Shown here: positions 5,355 to 5,467 of the stretch, piece after piece
How the letters are laid out: every line of letters starts with the position of its first letter
Numbering within the stretch: the stretch's first letter is position 1
Assembly: GCA_031259485.1 (NCBI GenBank)
Contig: JAIRLH010000116.1
Span: 1-5,467 of the forward strand
DNA from: Elusimicrobiota bacterium
GTDB taxonomy: Bacteria > Elusimicrobiota > Elusimicrobia > Elusimicrobiales > Elusimicrobiaceae
Reading direction: 5' to 3'
Length of the DNA: 5,467 bases
The notes under the pieces: generated by a model
What the model was told of the DNA's origin: nothing
The model's input: the letters and a program-made list of their open reading frames with translations, nothing else
The model's database searches: none
Program-made: the position numbers and the translations under genes

Positions 5355-5467
5355 TGCCGTCATTACGGGCCGCGGAGCTCTTCGGTACAAAATAATCTCT
5401 CTCGTGCCGTCATTGCGAGGAACGAAGCAATCAATGCTGTAGTACGTTATTTGGATTTCTTCGTTCC
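5355..5467. repeat. Dispersed palindromic repeat region, cut by the window end
   Basis: TGCCGTCATT occurs twice, at 5355-5364 and 5405-5414. The second copy continues as GTCATTGCGAGG-AACGAAGCAATC (5409-5432). The arm 5419-5433 pairs with 5453-5467 (GGATTTCTTCGTTCC) at 13 of 15 positions, so the inverted half begins just before the window ends and would be expected to continue as CTCGCAATGAC. The first copy carries an imperfect palindrome centred on GAGCTC (5369-5384). This matches the style of a widespread intergenic repeat known from several bacterial groups. I see no gene in it. Confidence 0.65.

Noticed and set aside
4602..5467. CRISPR array, tRNA or integration site in the sparse right end
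   Set aside because: The repeats are two or three degenerate palindromic copies without regular spacers. I found no cloverleaf or transposase/integrase coding sequence.

Overview
The window looks like a piece of chromosome from a member of the Elusimicrobiota (Elusimicrobium-like), probably a gut or other anaerobic uncultured relative. This rests on the pilin at the left edge, whose N-terminal block closely resembles the many stand-alone type IV pilin-like proteins of Elusimicrobium minutum as I remember them, and on the general gene style. It is an inference from memory, not a search result. No phage, transposase, CRISPR array, tRNA or rRNA is visible.

Layout. Positions 1-662 (minus strand) hold a type IV pilin/pseudopilin gene cut by the window edge. 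It has its own strong-looking promoter and an unusually cysteine-rich distal part. A 248-bp divergent intergenic region follows. Positions 911-3026 (plus strand) form a tightly overlapped operon: gatC, gatA and a Nudix hydrolase. GatC and GatA are two of the three subunits of the tRNA-dependent amidotransferase that makes Gln-tRNA(Gln) and/or Asn-tRNA(Asn). The third subunit gene, gatB, is not here. A near-perfect bidirectional terminator (3080-3120) separates this operon from a convergent gene at 3135-4502 (minus strand), which encodes a POT-family proton-coupled peptide transporter with a good promoter and ribosome binding site.

Positions 4503-5467 are sparse. After the transporter promoter come a nested hairpin repeat (about 4602-4719), a possible decayed cysteine-containing reading frame on the minus strand (4770-4970), a TA microsatellite, a start-less pilin-like C-terminal remnant on the plus strand (5068-5349), and a dispersed-repeat region (5355-5467) whose right arm is cut by the window end. 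This looks like a graveyard of pilin-type fragments and palindromic repeats.

Functionally, the core genes are housekeeping (translation fidelity, nucleotide clean-up) plus peptide uptake, as suits an amino-acid- or peptide-fermenting bacterium. I do not see a clear new multi-gene system. The most unusual items are the cysteine-rich pilin, the headless pilin remnant, the gatC start without a leader, and the repeat elements at 4602-4719 and 5355-5467.
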